Positions 16,125 through 24,653 of a stretch of DNA of 64,000 nucleotides are shown piece after piece. The notes beneath the pieces are model-generated. The model was not told the origin of the DNA. It searched no databases and was given only the letters and a program-made list of their open reading frames with translations. Source of the DNA: Algoriella xinjiangensis. Lineage in GTDB: Bacteria; Bacteroidota; Bacteroidia; Flavobacteriales; Weeksellaceae. The translations under genes were made by a program, and so were the position numbers. The stretch covers positions 62,001-126,000 of the forward strand of contig NZ_FOUZ01000012.1 of the NCBI RefSeq assembly GCF_900115015.1, in the 5' to 3' direction. Position 1 is the stretch's first letter, and the number at the start of each line of letters is the position of its first letter.

Positions 16125-16468
16125 TTTGATAAACGAACTGGCTTACTTAAAAATACTTCGTGTAAGACTCCTCGAATAAGATTTTCACTAAAAATTCTAT
16201 CATCATCATATTTATACGGAATTCTATCATCTTGTTTATTTAAAGGAGAGATTATTACAGCACTTTTTAAAGCTGATAAATAACTTAAATTATTCGTTAC
16301 TAATTCGTTACTTTTCTCCAACGATAAATCCTGTTTTGATGTTTTAAAATAGTTAGGAGATTTATAATAATCATTCACAACATCTAGTTTTACATCATTT
16401 GATACAACTTCTTTTTCTGTTTGAGAGAAAAGAAAAATAGGAAATAAAAAAAATAGAAAATTCTTCAT
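16121..16468 (-). CDS. Small secreted protein of unknown function
   Basis: An upstream ATG at 16489 exists, but the signal peptide MKNFLFFLFPIFLFSQ begins at ATG 16468, so 115 residues are preferred. The mature part is polar, with many Asp, Asn and Tyr residues (YKYDDDRIF), no Cys and no repeat. I do not recognise a family. The stop lies within the shared terminator after lysA. Confidence 0.65.
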   Translation of the reverse strand: MKNFLFFLFPIFLFSQTEKEVVSNDVKLDVVNDYYKSPNYFKTSKQDLSLEKSNELVTNNLSYLSALKSAVIISPLNKQDDRIPYKYDDDRIFSENLIRGVLHEVFLSKPVRLSK

Positions 16469-16541
16469 ATTAATGTAATAGTATAACAACTTAAACTTAC
16501 GAAATAATTTCTGAAATATCTAAAAATAAAACGTTTAGCTA

Positions 16542-17708
16542 TTAATCTTTAAAAATTTTCATTCGTCCAACCATCAAAAGCATAATTAAACCAAAACATG
16601 CAAATAATGCATAAGAATAACGTAAATCGAAAGCTTCGGCAATGTATCCAATTAATGGTGGTCCCATTAAAAATCCTAAGAAAGATATGCTCGAAACCAT
16701 TGCTAAAGCAACACCTGGATTTACATTTTTATTTTTTCCTGCAACACTATAAACAATCGGAACGTTACACGCAACGCCTAATCCAACCATCATAAACGCC
16801 AATGTACAAATCATAAATTGTGGTACGAAAACAGATAACATCAATCCTGAAAACATTAAAAGTCCACTAAATTGCATTACTCGTTGCTTGCCATATTTAC
16901 CTACAAAATAATCGCCTACAAAACGACCTGTCGCCATCATAATCATAAAAGATGCATAACCAACAACCACTAAATTTGTAGGAGCTTTTACAATATCCTG
17001 AAAATAAACACCGCTCCAATCAAACATTGCGCCTTCTGTCGCCATACTTAAAAAACCGATTACACCTAATTGAATTAATGTAGGATCTGGTTTAGAAAAA
17101 ATTGATTTCTTTTCTTTCGATTGAACTGTGGTTGATGCAACCAAAAATTTATTATTCACAAACCAATTAATCACAATTAACACATAAATAATCACAAAAT
17201 GATAGAATGTATTTATATGTAAATTCATCATCAATAAACCTATCAAAGCACCCGTAAAACCGGCAATACTCCATGCGCCGTGAAATGATGACATAATTGA
17301 TTTTCCATAAACTTTTTCTACTTCTACTCCTTGTGTATTTACCGAAATATTACACATATTTCCAATTACTCCAAAAAAGAATAAAACGGTTGCTAATTGA
17401 TAAAAATCTTGCGCTAAACCAATACAGCACAAAACAAGCGGATATATTAAAACAACTATTTTCAGCACATTTTTACTTCCGTATTTTGCTACTAATTTTC
17501 CTGATAAAGCCATCGTGCATAATTGCCCTATTGGCATTAACAGTAATAATGTACCTAATTGTCCTTCGGAAATACCTAAATTTTGTTTGATTGTTGGAAT
17601 TCTACTTGCCCAAGAAGAAAAAGCTAATCCTTGAGAAAAATAAAATAATGAAACAGCTAAGCGTATTCTATTTTTTTGTTTTGATGTATATTCTGACGTC
17701 GAAATCAT
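16542..17708 (-). CDS. MFS transporter (YbjJ-like)
   Basis: The 388 residues span 12 membrane segments. The N-terminal part has the pattern FYFSQGLAFSSWASRIPTIK, followed by the loop GKLVAKYGSKNVLK, matching the major facilitator signature between segments 2 and 3. This N-terminal pattern is typical of the YbjJ/fucose-permease-like branch. The substrate cannot be deduced. It is monocistronic and divergent from the tRNA gene downstream in window coordinates. Confidence 0.85.
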   Translation of the reverse strand: MISTSEYTSKQKNRIRLAVSLFYFSQGLAFSSWASRIPTIKQNLGISEGQLGTLLLLMPIGQLCTMALSGKLVAKYGSKNVLKIVVLIYPLVLCCIGLAQDFYQLATVLFFFGVIGNMCNISVNTQGVEVEKVYGKSIMSSFHGAWSIAGFTGALIGLLMMNLHINTFYHFVIIYVLIVINWFVNNKFLVASTTVQSKEKKSIFSKPDPTLIQLGVIGFLSMATEGAMFDWSGVYFQDIVKAPTNLVVVGYASFMIMMATGRFVGDYFVGKYGKQRVMQFSGLLMFSGLMLSVFVPQFMICTLAFMMVGLGVACNVPIVYSVAGKNKNVNPGVALAMVSSISFLGFLMGPPLIGYIAEAFDLRYSYALFACFGLIMLLMVGRMKIFKD

Positions 17709-17832
17709 GGCTTGTATTTATTATTTTGCAAAATTAATTGGTTATTTATTCTAAAAGGTAAATTTATTTGAAAAATATTTTACTGATTATCATCTTTTTA
17801 AAAGATAATTTCAAAATATTCTATTTTAGAGT

Positions 17833-17862
17833 TTGGAAAAACAAAAAACCGCTCTATATTTG
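17833..17862 (+). promoter_or_regulatory. Bacteroidota promoter of tRNA-Ser copy 1
   Basis: TTG at 17833-17835, a 19-base spacer, then TATATTTG at 17855-17862: an exact match to TTG-N19-TAnnTTTG. Confidence 0.85.
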
Positions 17863-17888
17863 CACTCGCAATAACGCACTGCGTTGTT

Positions 17889-17973
17889 GGAGAGTTGGCA
17901 GAGTGGTCGAATGCGGCAGTCTTGAAAACTGTTGAGGGTCACACCTCCGGGGGTTCGAATCCCTCACTCTCCG
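17889..17973 (+). tRNA. tRNA-Ser (anticodon TGA), copy 1
   Basis: The 85 bases fold as a class II tRNA: acceptor GGAGAG paired with CTCTCC, anticodon stem GCAGT with loop CTTGAAA (anticodon TGA), long variable arm, and the T arm GGGGGTTCGAATCCC. The discriminator is G, and CCA is not encoded. It is identical to the copy at 28871, and the 40 bases before it are almost identical too. A leader hairpin AACGCACTGCGTT lies directly upstream. Confidence 0.97.
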
Positions 17974-17980
17974 CTAAATA

Positions 17981-18012
17981 AAAATCCTCGAACATTGTTC
18001 GAGGATTTTTTT
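17981..18012. terminator. Terminator of tRNA-Ser copy 1 (bidirectional)
   Basis: Perfect 13-bp stem (17981-17993 / 17997-18009) with a 3-base loop and T-run. It also serves the minus-strand gene ending at 18044. Confidence 0.9.
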
Positions 18013-18043
18013 ATTGTATATATTTATATTAAAATAAATTATT

Positions 18044-18556
18044 TCATTTCCAGAAATTCCAAACTTTACCATCAAAAATAGCAATAGTTTTAGATTTTGT
18101 ATCGTAAGCAATCATACCTGGATATGGTGAATTAACATTTGTTACTGGATCATTAATACGAGGTAAAACCAATGCTTTATCATCAGATTCTAAAACAAGT
18201 ACGCCTTCGGCATTAGACGAATCTGCACCTACAATTACACCATCTCCATTATCGGTAGAATTATTTGTTATTAACGAAGATAATTCTCCTTCTTCAGAAA
18301 GATTAACCCAATTATTGTTTTCAAACATTTTGACTTTTTTATCTGATTGATCAAGGATAAAAGTTCCGTTAGTTGGCGATGTTTGTGCATTGATATTTGC
18401 AGGAAGAATAATACCTCGCGTGTCATTATCTTGAAACTGCATAAGTGTAGATTGATTAGATAAAACAGCAGACTCATCTGTTGCGATTATAAACTGAGCT
18501 TTCGCCTCATTCATTACAAGTGTAATGAATAAGAAAATGTATATATATTTTTTCAT
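18044..18556 (-). CDS. Small secreted protein with C-terminal W-rich module
   Basis: The 170 residues start with a signal peptide (MKKYIYIFLFITLVMNEAKA). The body has short repeats of Asp and Asn and ends in PYPGMIAYDT...IFDGKVWNFWK. The same pattern, GMI-YDT-x(n)-DG-x-W, closes the neighbouring larger protein, so both share a short C-terminal module seen in Bacteroidota surface proteins. No catalytic motif is visible. It lies 11 bases after the larger gene and is cotranscribed with it. Confidence 0.75.
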   Translation of the reverse strand: MKKYIYIFLFITLVMNEAKAQFIIATDESAVLSNQSTLMQFQDNDTRGIILPANINAQTSPTNGTFILDQSDKKVKMFENNNWVNLSEEGELSSLITNNSTDNGDGVIVGADSSNAEGVLVLESDDKALVLPRINDPVTNVNSPYPGMIAYDTKSKTIAIFDGKVWNFWK

Positions 18557-18567
18557 TGATTTTTTGT

Positions 18568-19983
18568 TTAAATGTTACAGGCTTTTTTGATACAATTCCA
18601 CGTTGTACCGTTGTATAGTTTGACGCAATTATCTACGGTATCGTAAATAATCATTCCTTCTAAAGGAAATTTGACATTTGCTGTTGTAGTACGACTAATT
18701 ACCATTCCTTTAGAACTAGAATCTAAAGAAATAAATCCATTAGGAATATTATTTGGCCAAGCTTCATTTTTTTTGCTGTAAGTTGAAATTCCAACATTTG
18801 TAAAACCATTTGGCGTACCAAGTGTTGGATTTTGCGTACATATTGAAGAATTATTTTGAAAAGTAATTATCGCTGAAGAACACACACCAATTAAATTACA
18901 AATTTGATATCTTAAAGGTTCTGTAGGTATAACAAAACTTGGCGCAACCGTAATTTCACCCGTTTCTGTATTTAGAGTAATTCCTTCGGCCCATTCGCCA
19001 ATTGTACTTATTGTTGCATTTTTATTTACTCCATTCAGATTAACTGTTTTACCATCACTTCCGTACGTATCGTTTGTAAGTAAACTAAAAATTGATGTTC
19101 CTGTAGATAAATCAAAGTTATCATCGTTTGCTTTTATAATATTGTCTATGGTTTCTGTAGATCCGCAATCAATTACATTACCACCATCTACTACTTCTTC
19201 TAAAATAATATCATCTACATAAAAATCATTACCACCATCAGCTTTTACATTATTACGTAATGCAATCGCAATATTAGTACAAGACTCACTCGCTGGCATT
19301 TTAAAAATCCATGATTTCTGCTCCCAATTATTAGCCTTTACTAGACGCATAACATTATTAGACCATCCTTCAAAATTCGTTATATTTAAATCTTTATTTG
19401 AAGAACCTAAAACCGTTTCCGTTAAAATATCTTGTGCTTCAAAATTAACTCCTACATTATTGTTTCCATTTCCATAAAACCAAGCCGAAATTTTGTACGA
19501 TTTATTCGGTTTTAATTCAACTACACGACGATAATACTGATTAAGAACAAGTCCTCCATTTACGGCAAGCACAGCTCCATCAAGAGATTCATCTGTATGA
19601 TTTGTTATTTTTTCCCACCATGATCCTTGCCAAAAATTTGATCCATCGGGTGCATTTTTCGTAAAATTGTAAATAGAACTTGGAGCAATTACAGCATAAT
19701 TACCATTATCAATATTCCATATATCTTGATTTGCTTTTTCTCTTGTTATAGTGCTAGGATTTGGACTAACATCAAAATAAGTATTTGCTAAATTATAGAA
19801 ACTTGAACCATGAGGAAAAGTTCCCAATCCATTATCTTTACCAGATTGTGGTACATATTGCGAAGCTAAACGCTCTGTTGTTTTACCAAAATCTTCTCGA
19901 TAAATAATTTTATTTGTTTGACTATAAAGCAAACTTAATCCCATAAAATAGCTTATGAAAAAGCATATTTTTTTCATCATCAT
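18568..19983 (-). CDS. Large secreted protein with sugar-binding-like and Ig-like regions
   Basis: The 471 residues begin with a signal peptide (MMMKKICFFISYFMGLSLLYS). Residues about 25-260 resemble a jelly-roll or choice-of-anchor domain (REDFGKTTERL, then YYRRVVELKPNKSYKISAWFYG, and DFYVDDIILEE). Residues about 285-370 look like an Ig-like or cadherin-type repeat (KANDDNFDLSTGTSIFSLL). The C-terminal GMIIYDTVDN...NGTTWNC module matches the next gene. No T9SS sorting domain is visible. It is likely a cell-surface adhesin or matrix protein, which is inference. Confidence 0.7.
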   Translation of the reverse strand: MMMKKICFFISYFMGLSLLYSQTNKIIYREDFGKTTERLASQYVPQSGKDNGLGTFPHGSSFYNLANTYFDVSPNPSTITREKANQDIWNIDNGNYAVIAPSSIYNFTKNAPDGSNFWQGSWWEKITNHTDESLDGAVLAVNGGLVLNQYYRRVVELKPNKSYKISAWFYGNGNNNVGVNFEAQDILTETVLGSSNKDLNITNFEGWSNNVMRLVKANNWEQKSWIFKMPASESCTNIAIALRNNVKADGGNDFYVDDIILEEVVDGGNVIDCGSTETIDNIIKANDDNFDLSTGTSIFSLLTNDTYGSDGKTVNLNGVNKNATISTIGEWAEGITLNTETGEITVAPSFVIPTEPLRYQICNLIGVCSSAIITFQNNSSICTQNPTLGTPNGFTNVGISTYSKKNEAWPNNIPNGFISLDSSSKGMVISRTTTANVKFPLEGMIIYDTVDNCVKLYNGTTWNCIKKACNI

Positions 19984-20216
19984 TTTTCTAATTTTAAATC
20001 ATATTTTTATGCAATACAAAAAGTGAAGTAATGTGTGTATTTACAAGTAAAATATATCGACTATTATTCTAAACCGACGCAAAATTAAAATTGTTTCTTG
20101 TAACATTCCTTTATCAGAAATGTTAAAATTATTAAAAATCAACTAATTACAATTAAGTTAAAAATAATTAACTAATTATAAAACTATTAAATCATTCAAT
20201 AAAAACTGATTACAAA

Positions 20217-21479
20217 ATGCAACTTACAAATAGTGATAATGGTCATACTTTACATCATTCACAGATAGAATCGTATGATGAAAAATGGATTGTTTATGAC
20301 ACAAGAAATGATGATACTAAAATTGGAGAAACAAATTCCATCGAAATTTTAAACACCGAAACTTTAGAAATTAAAACTATTTATACGACCAAAAATCAAA
20401 CAAAATATGGTCTTGGAGTTGGTGCGGCATCTTTTTCTTATTTAGAAAATAAAGTTATTTTTATTCATGGAATTCAAAATTCTAACGAAAAAAATCCATA
20501 TTCTGCAACTAGAAGAACTGGTGTTGCTGTAGAAATTAATCAACCTCAACAACCCATTTTCATGGATGCACGTAATATTTATCCACCATTTACAAACGGC
20601 GCTTTACGCGGCGGAACGCATTCGCATTCTTGGAAAGAAGATAAAAATTGGATTAGTTTTACCTATAACGATTATGTTTTGGAGCAAGAAGCAGTGCGTA
20701 ATCCAACTGTAAAAGATCAGCGCGTAGTTGGAATGATGTTTCCGAAAAAAGTAAAAGTTCCATTGGATGAAAATTTAGAGAATAATAATGGAGAAATGTT
20801 TGCTATTATTATTTCAGAAGTTGTTACAAATGCTAAAAATGGAAGTGATGAAATAGAAAAAGCATTTGATGAATGTTGGATAAAAGGCAAGAATCAACTT
20901 GCTTTTCAAGGGCACGTACGTGATGAAAATGGAGAATTAAAAACTGAACTATTTATTGCACAATTACCAGAAGAAATTATAATTTCTGAAAATGATGATT
21001 TAAAAGGTTCGCAAACAAAAATGCCTCAAGTTCCAAAATGTATTACACAGAAAAGAATCACATTTACAGAAAAAGGTATCAGTAATTTTCGTCATTGGTT
21101 GCGTTCTTCGCCAAATGGAGAAATTATCTACTTTTTGATGGAAGACAATCTAAACGTTACTCAAGTTTTTGGTGTTAATACGAATGATTTAAATATAAAT
21201 CAATATACTTTTTTAGAAAAATCAATACATTCTCCGTTCAATATTTCGAAAGACGGAAAATACGCTGTGTTCTTTAGTGATGAAAAAATTATGATGACAC
21301 ATCTTTCCGAAAAAAATTCTAAACTAATATATGATTCTAAATTATTCAATAATATATTGACGGGAATTCCTCATTTTTCTAATAACGGAAAAAAAATCTA
21401 TTTTAATCAATTTGTACCGAATAAATTAAACAAAGAATTTATTCAAATATTTAGTTTAGACGTTTTATCACCATCATAA
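20217..21479 (+). CDS. DUF3748 / YidR-like beta-propeller protein
   Basis: The 420 residues start MQLTNSDNGHTLHHSQIES, the DUF3748 opening, and carry HSHSWKEDKNWISFTYNDYV and GISNFRHWLRSSPNGEIIYFLMEDN. These are TolB/WD40-like repeat blades. There is no signal peptide, so a cytosolic place is likely. The family function is not established. The start ATG 20217 is clear, and the gene stands alone upstream of a possible small RNA. Confidence 0.82.
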   Translation: MQLTNSDNGHTLHHSQIESYDEKWIVYDTRNDDTKIGETNSIEILNTETLEIKTIYTTKNQTKYGLGVGAASFSYLENKVIFIHGIQNSNEKNPYSATRRTGVAVEINQPQQPIFMDARNIYPPFTNGALRGGTHSHSWKEDKNWISFTYNDYVLEQEAVRNPTVKDQRVVGMMFPKKVKVPLDENLENNNGEMFAIIISEVVTNAKNGSDEIEKAFDECWIKGKNQLAFQGHVRDENGELKTELFIAQLPEEIIISENDDLKGSQTKMPQVPKCITQKRITFTEKGISNFRHWLRSSPNGEIIYFLMEDNLNVTQVFGVNTNDLNINQYTFLEKSIHSPFNISKDGKYAVFFSDEKIMMTHLSEKNSKLIYDSKLFNNILTGIPHFSNNGKKIYFNQFVPNKLNKEFIQIFSLDVLSPS

Positions 21480-21514
21480 TTGTGTTAAAATTGTGATTTT
21501 TCTCATTTTTTATT

Positions 21515-21544
21515 TTGTTAATACAAAATAATATTCTAATTTTA
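21515..21544 (+). promoter_or_regulatory. Promoter-like pair before a candidate small RNA
   Basis: TTG at 21515-21517, a 19-base spacer, then TAATTTTA at 21537-21544 (last base differs from consensus G). Confidence 0.45.
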
Positions 21545-21548
21545 GTAC

Positions 21549-21668
21549 AGATACTTAACCGAACCTAAGGTCTATACTCAGAAAAAGTTTAGATTGCTTG
21601 TTCTTATTTTTGTCCAACCAACGAAATAAGAACTAAAATAAAACCTCCCTAAGTTGGAGGTTTTTTTT
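21549..21668 (+). ncRNA. Candidate small RNA between convergent genes
   Basis: The interval has no ORF. It contains a promoter-like pair at 21515-21544, a 10-bp inverted repeat GTTCTTATTT / AAATAAGAAC (21600-21609 and 21624-21633), a short ACC-TAA-GGT hairpin near 21565, and a strong terminator at 21640-21668. The transcript would be about 115 bases. The alternative is that the interval is only the 3' UTR of the DUF3748 gene. Confidence 0.4.
21640..21668. terminator. Terminator (bidirectional) between 21479 and 21667
   Basis: Stem AAAACCTCC (21640-21648) / GGAGGTTTT (21656-21664) with T-run on the plus strand and A-run at the left. Confidence 0.88.
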
Positions 21669-23175
21669 ATTTCATTAATCTAACTTCGTATAAATCTTTG
21701 CGCCTATCTTTCATTGTTTTTACGGTTCCATATTCATGCAATTCTTTCAATAAATACAAATCTACATCAGCTATCAAAACCATTTCTGCATTTGGAGTTG
21801 CCTCTGCTTTTACACCATTATTTGGAAAAGAAAAATCCGAAGGCGTAAAAACTGCCGATTGCGAATATTGAATATCCATGTTATTAACACGAGGTAAATT
21901 ACCCACAGAACCTGCTATTGCAACGTAACATTCGTTTTCTATTGCCCGTGCTTGCGCACAACAACGCACACGCGTATAGCCATTTTGTGTATCTGTCATA
22001 AAAGGAACAAATAAAATTTCCATGCCTTGATCTGCTAAAATTCTACTCAATTCTGGGAACTCAACATCATAACAAATCAATAAACCAACTTTACCACAAT
22101 CTGTATCAAAAACTTTGATTTCTTCACCACCATTTAAAGCATAATATTTAAACTCATTTGGCGTGATATGAATTTTACTATATGAATCTAATTTTCCTGA
22201 ACGATGACATAAAAAAGAAGTATTATACAATTTTCCATCTTTTAAATGTGGCATCGAACCACTGATAATATTGATATTATATGTAATTGCGAAATCCTGA
22301 ATTTTTTTCACAATATCGTCCGTCATTGTTGCTAATTGATGCATTGCCTCAATCTCTTTTAAATGATTATAAGGACTCATCAACGGAGAATTGAAAAATT
22401 CTGGAAACATAATAAAATCTGCACCATAATCACTTACCGAATTCACAAAAAATTCGATTTGATCGTAAAAATCTTGTAAACCAGCAAACAAACGCATTTG
22501 CCATTGCACCAATCCTAGGCGAATTGTACGTTTTGTGGGCGAATTAGACTTTAAATCCGGTTCATAATAAATATTATTCCATTCTAATAAAGTTGCATAT
22601 TCTAATGATTCTTTATCGTCTTTCAAATAATTTTTAAGGATTTTTTTGACATTAAAATCATTCGAAAGTTGAAAAGCCAAAGTCGAATCATAAATTTCTT
22701 TACTTTTTACCTTTTCTATGTATTGACGTGGCGTCAATTCTTTTGAATATTTATAATAATTTGGAATTCGTCCGCCTGCAACAATAGATTTTATATTCAT
22801 CTCTTCACACAACTCTTTTCTCACATCATACAAACGTCTACCTAAGCGCAATTGACGATAATTTGGATGCACAAAAACCTCGATACCATACATCACATCA
22901 CCATCGGGATCGTGTTTTAAAAACTTTCCGTTCGACGTAATTGTATCGTAATTTGACTCAATATTTGTTTTTTTTGTGTTGATAATAATACTCAAAGCAG
23001 AAGCGACAACCTTGCCATCAACCTCAACACATAACTGTCCTTGCGGAAAAATAGCCAACAATTCTTTGATTTCGTCGACCGTCCAAGTTCCTAATTGATT
23101 GTGATAAGCTTCTTTTGTAGATTCTGTTAAATCACTGTAGTCTTCAAGCGTCAAATTTCTGACCTGAATATTCAT
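21667..23175 (-). CDS. GNAT acetyltransferase fused to a carbon-nitrogen hydrolase
   Basis: The 502 residues hold an N-terminal GNAT domain (about 1-170) with the acetyl-CoA loop RQLRLGRRLYDVRKE and a C-terminal nitrilase-superfamily domain (about 218-500). The catalytic triad is visible: E259 in MFPEFF, K334 in YSKIHI, C368 in LLICYD. This two-domain architecture is a known family of unknown substrate; amidase or N-acyl turnover is plausible. There is no signal peptide. It is a single gene ending in the terminator at 21640-21668. Confidence 0.93.
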   Translation of the reverse strand: MNIQVRNLTLEDYSDLTESTKEAYHNQLGTWTVDEIKELLAIFPQGQLCVEVDGKVVASALSIIINTKKTNIESNYDTITSNGKFLKHDPDGDVMYGIEVFVHPNYRQLRLGRRLYDVRKELCEEMNIKSIVAGGRIPNYYKYSKELTPRQYIEKVKSKEIYDSTLAFQLSNDFNVKKILKNYLKDDKESLEYATLLEWNNIYYEPDLKSNSPTKRTIRLGLVQWQMRLFAGLQDFYDQIEFFVNSVSDYGADFIMFPEFFNSPLMSPYNHLKEIEAMHQLATMTDDIVKKIQDFAITYNINIISGSMPHLKDGKLYNTSFLCHRSGKLDSYSKIHITPNEFKYYALNGGEEIKVFDTDCGKVGLLICYDVEFPELSRILADQGMEILFVPFMTDTQNGYTRVRCCAQARAIENECYVAIAGSVGNLPRVNNMDIQYSQSAVFTPSDFSFPNNGVKAEATPNAEMVLIADVDLYLLKELHEYGTVKTMKDRRKDLYEVRLMK

Positions 23176-23285
23176 TTTTATAAGTTTAGATGTTCTCTCT
23201 AAGGTAGCAAATATTAATCGAATAAGTATTATATTATGATTTAATTAGAAGTATATTCGTAAAAACATTTATCAATTCTAGTCAA

Positions 23286-24323
23286 ATGAAAGATGTAAAA
23301 ATTGAGTTTAGAAAACCTATTTATCCGATTAATGATGAGCTTAATCAATATTTAGAAAAATACCAACGAACAACCACAGCAAGTATTGAATATGATGATT
23401 TGCTGCGCTTTTCTGATTGTATTGCTTTAGAAGACAAAGAAGGAAACGACACGCATTGGCTGGGTGTTTATTACTCTGATTCGGAACATCGAGAAATAGA
23501 AAATAGCTTGAATAGGATTTATACGTATCTACATTCTGATGGAGACGAAGAATCTTTGCCTTATTTAACTGTTGATTCTATCGATTATTGCACTTTCGGA
23601 AATTCGAAACCATTTCGCATCCGTGTGCGTAATATTTTGAATGATAATTACACCAACTTTTATATCAAAAAAGCAGATGCTTCGCGTATTTATGGACTAG
23701 AATTGGAAGAAATTTTATCTCCGCATCGGATTAATTTTTTAGTTTATAAAAACACGTTAATTGAAGAACATATTTTAGGAATTCCAGGCGATGTTTTCAT
23801 TAAAAATTACATGGAAAAATGTAACGATTTAGAAAAAAATCAAATTGCAAAAGAATTTGTAAAATTTAATGAGCGTTGTTTTATTGGACTTTTAGGCGAT
23901 ATGCGTTCATATAATTATGTTGTTATTCCGATTCACGATTTTGATCAAGTTATTTACCGAATTCGACCTATTGATTTTGATCAACAATGTTATGAAGGAA
24001 ATTTAAAAATTTATCGTCCACAATACTTTAAAGAAAATAAAATAATGGTGGATATGGTTAGTGGTCGATTAAAACCAAACTCGGTTGAGCAATACCGAAA
24101 AGAAGAAAAATCATTGATCTCGAAACGAATCGCAAATAACACGAAGCGTTACAAAGATTTGATTAAAATAATGAAAAAAGATACAATTTCGAAACCTGAA
24201 AATGTAGTGCAATTACGAACTTCATTTTCTAAATTTTATAAAAATAAGGAGTACGAAAATTTTAATAAAATGGGCGAAATTCTACAAAAAGCAATTGTAG
24301 ATGGTTTAGAACATGTAAAATAG
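23286..24323 (+). CDS. Conserved protein of unknown function with kinase-like motifs
   Basis: I do not recognise a named family for these 345 residues. They carry a series that fits a protein-kinase/aminoglycoside-phosphotransferase fold in order: a possible ATP lysine K128 or K129 (FYIKK), a Glu-rich helix LELEE near 138-142, a hinge-like IEEHILGIPGD (159-169), a catalytic-loop-like GDMRSYN with D205 and N210 (D-x4-N), and IDFDQ with D230 and D232 in place of DFG. The C-terminal part (about 260-345) is basic and helical. There is no signal or membrane segment. A small-molecule or protein kinase is inferred and would need structural support. Confidence 0.7.
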   Translation: MKDVKIEFRKPIYPINDELNQYLEKYQRTTTASIEYDDLLRFSDCIALEDKEGNDTHWLGVYYSDSEHREIENSLNRIYTYLHSDGDEESLPYLTVDSIDYCTFGNSKPFRIRVRNILNDNYTNFYIKKADASRIYGLELEEILSPHRINFLVYKNTLIEEHILGIPGDVFIKNYMEKCNDLEKNQIAKEFVKFNERCFIGLLGDMRSYNYVVIPIHDFDQVIYRIRPIDFDQQCYEGNLKIYRPQYFKENKIMVDMVSGRLKPNSVEQYRKEEKSLISKRIANNTKRYKDLIKIMKKDTISKPENVVQLRTSFSKFYKNKEYENFNKMGEILQKAIVDGLEHVK

Positions 24324-24355
24324 AAAAAGGCTTCCGAAATCGGAAGCCTTTTTTA
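24324..24355. terminator. Terminator after the kinase-like gene (bidirectional)
   Basis: Perfect 13-bp stem (24324-24336 / 24341-24353), 4-base loop, T-run. Confidence 0.92.
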
Positions 24356-24374
24356 TGATTAGAAGTTATTATAA

Positions 24375-24629
24375 TTAGTTTTTAAGTAATTGTTTTCTGA
24401 AACGTAAAGCAACTAATCCTGCTCCAATTACCAATAAAGGTAAATAATCGTCTATTGGGGCTGGAGCTGGATCCTCATCTCCTGTTCCTCCACCTCCTGT
24501 TCCTGGTCCAGCAGAACTTGTATTTTGATTACTTGTTTCGAAAAACGTAATTTCATTTTCTTGGGCAGATGCATTTAATGTGCACAATAAAGCCCCTACA
24601 ACTAATAAAATTTGTTTTATATTTTTCAT
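24375..24629 (-). CDS. Small exported protein with PIDxY-membrane-basic C-terminus
   Basis: The 84 residues have a signal peptide (MKNIKQILLVVGALLCTLNASA), a Gly/Thr-rich low-complexity linker (GPGTGGGGTGDED at about 41-53), then PIDDYLPLLVIGAGLVAL and a basic tail (RFRKQLLKN). This tripartite ending is like C-terminal sorting signals in which a short motif precedes a membrane helix and basic residues. The gene follows the T9SS protein by 24 bases and is probably cotranscribed. A function as anchor or surface peptide is inferred. Confidence 0.75.
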   Translation of the reverse strand: MKNIKQILLVVGALLCTLNASAQENEITFFETSNQNTSSAGPGTGGGGTGDEDPAPAPIDDYLPLLVIGAGLVALRFRKQLLKN

Positions 24630-24653
24630 ATTGTATTATTTTAAGATAGTTAG

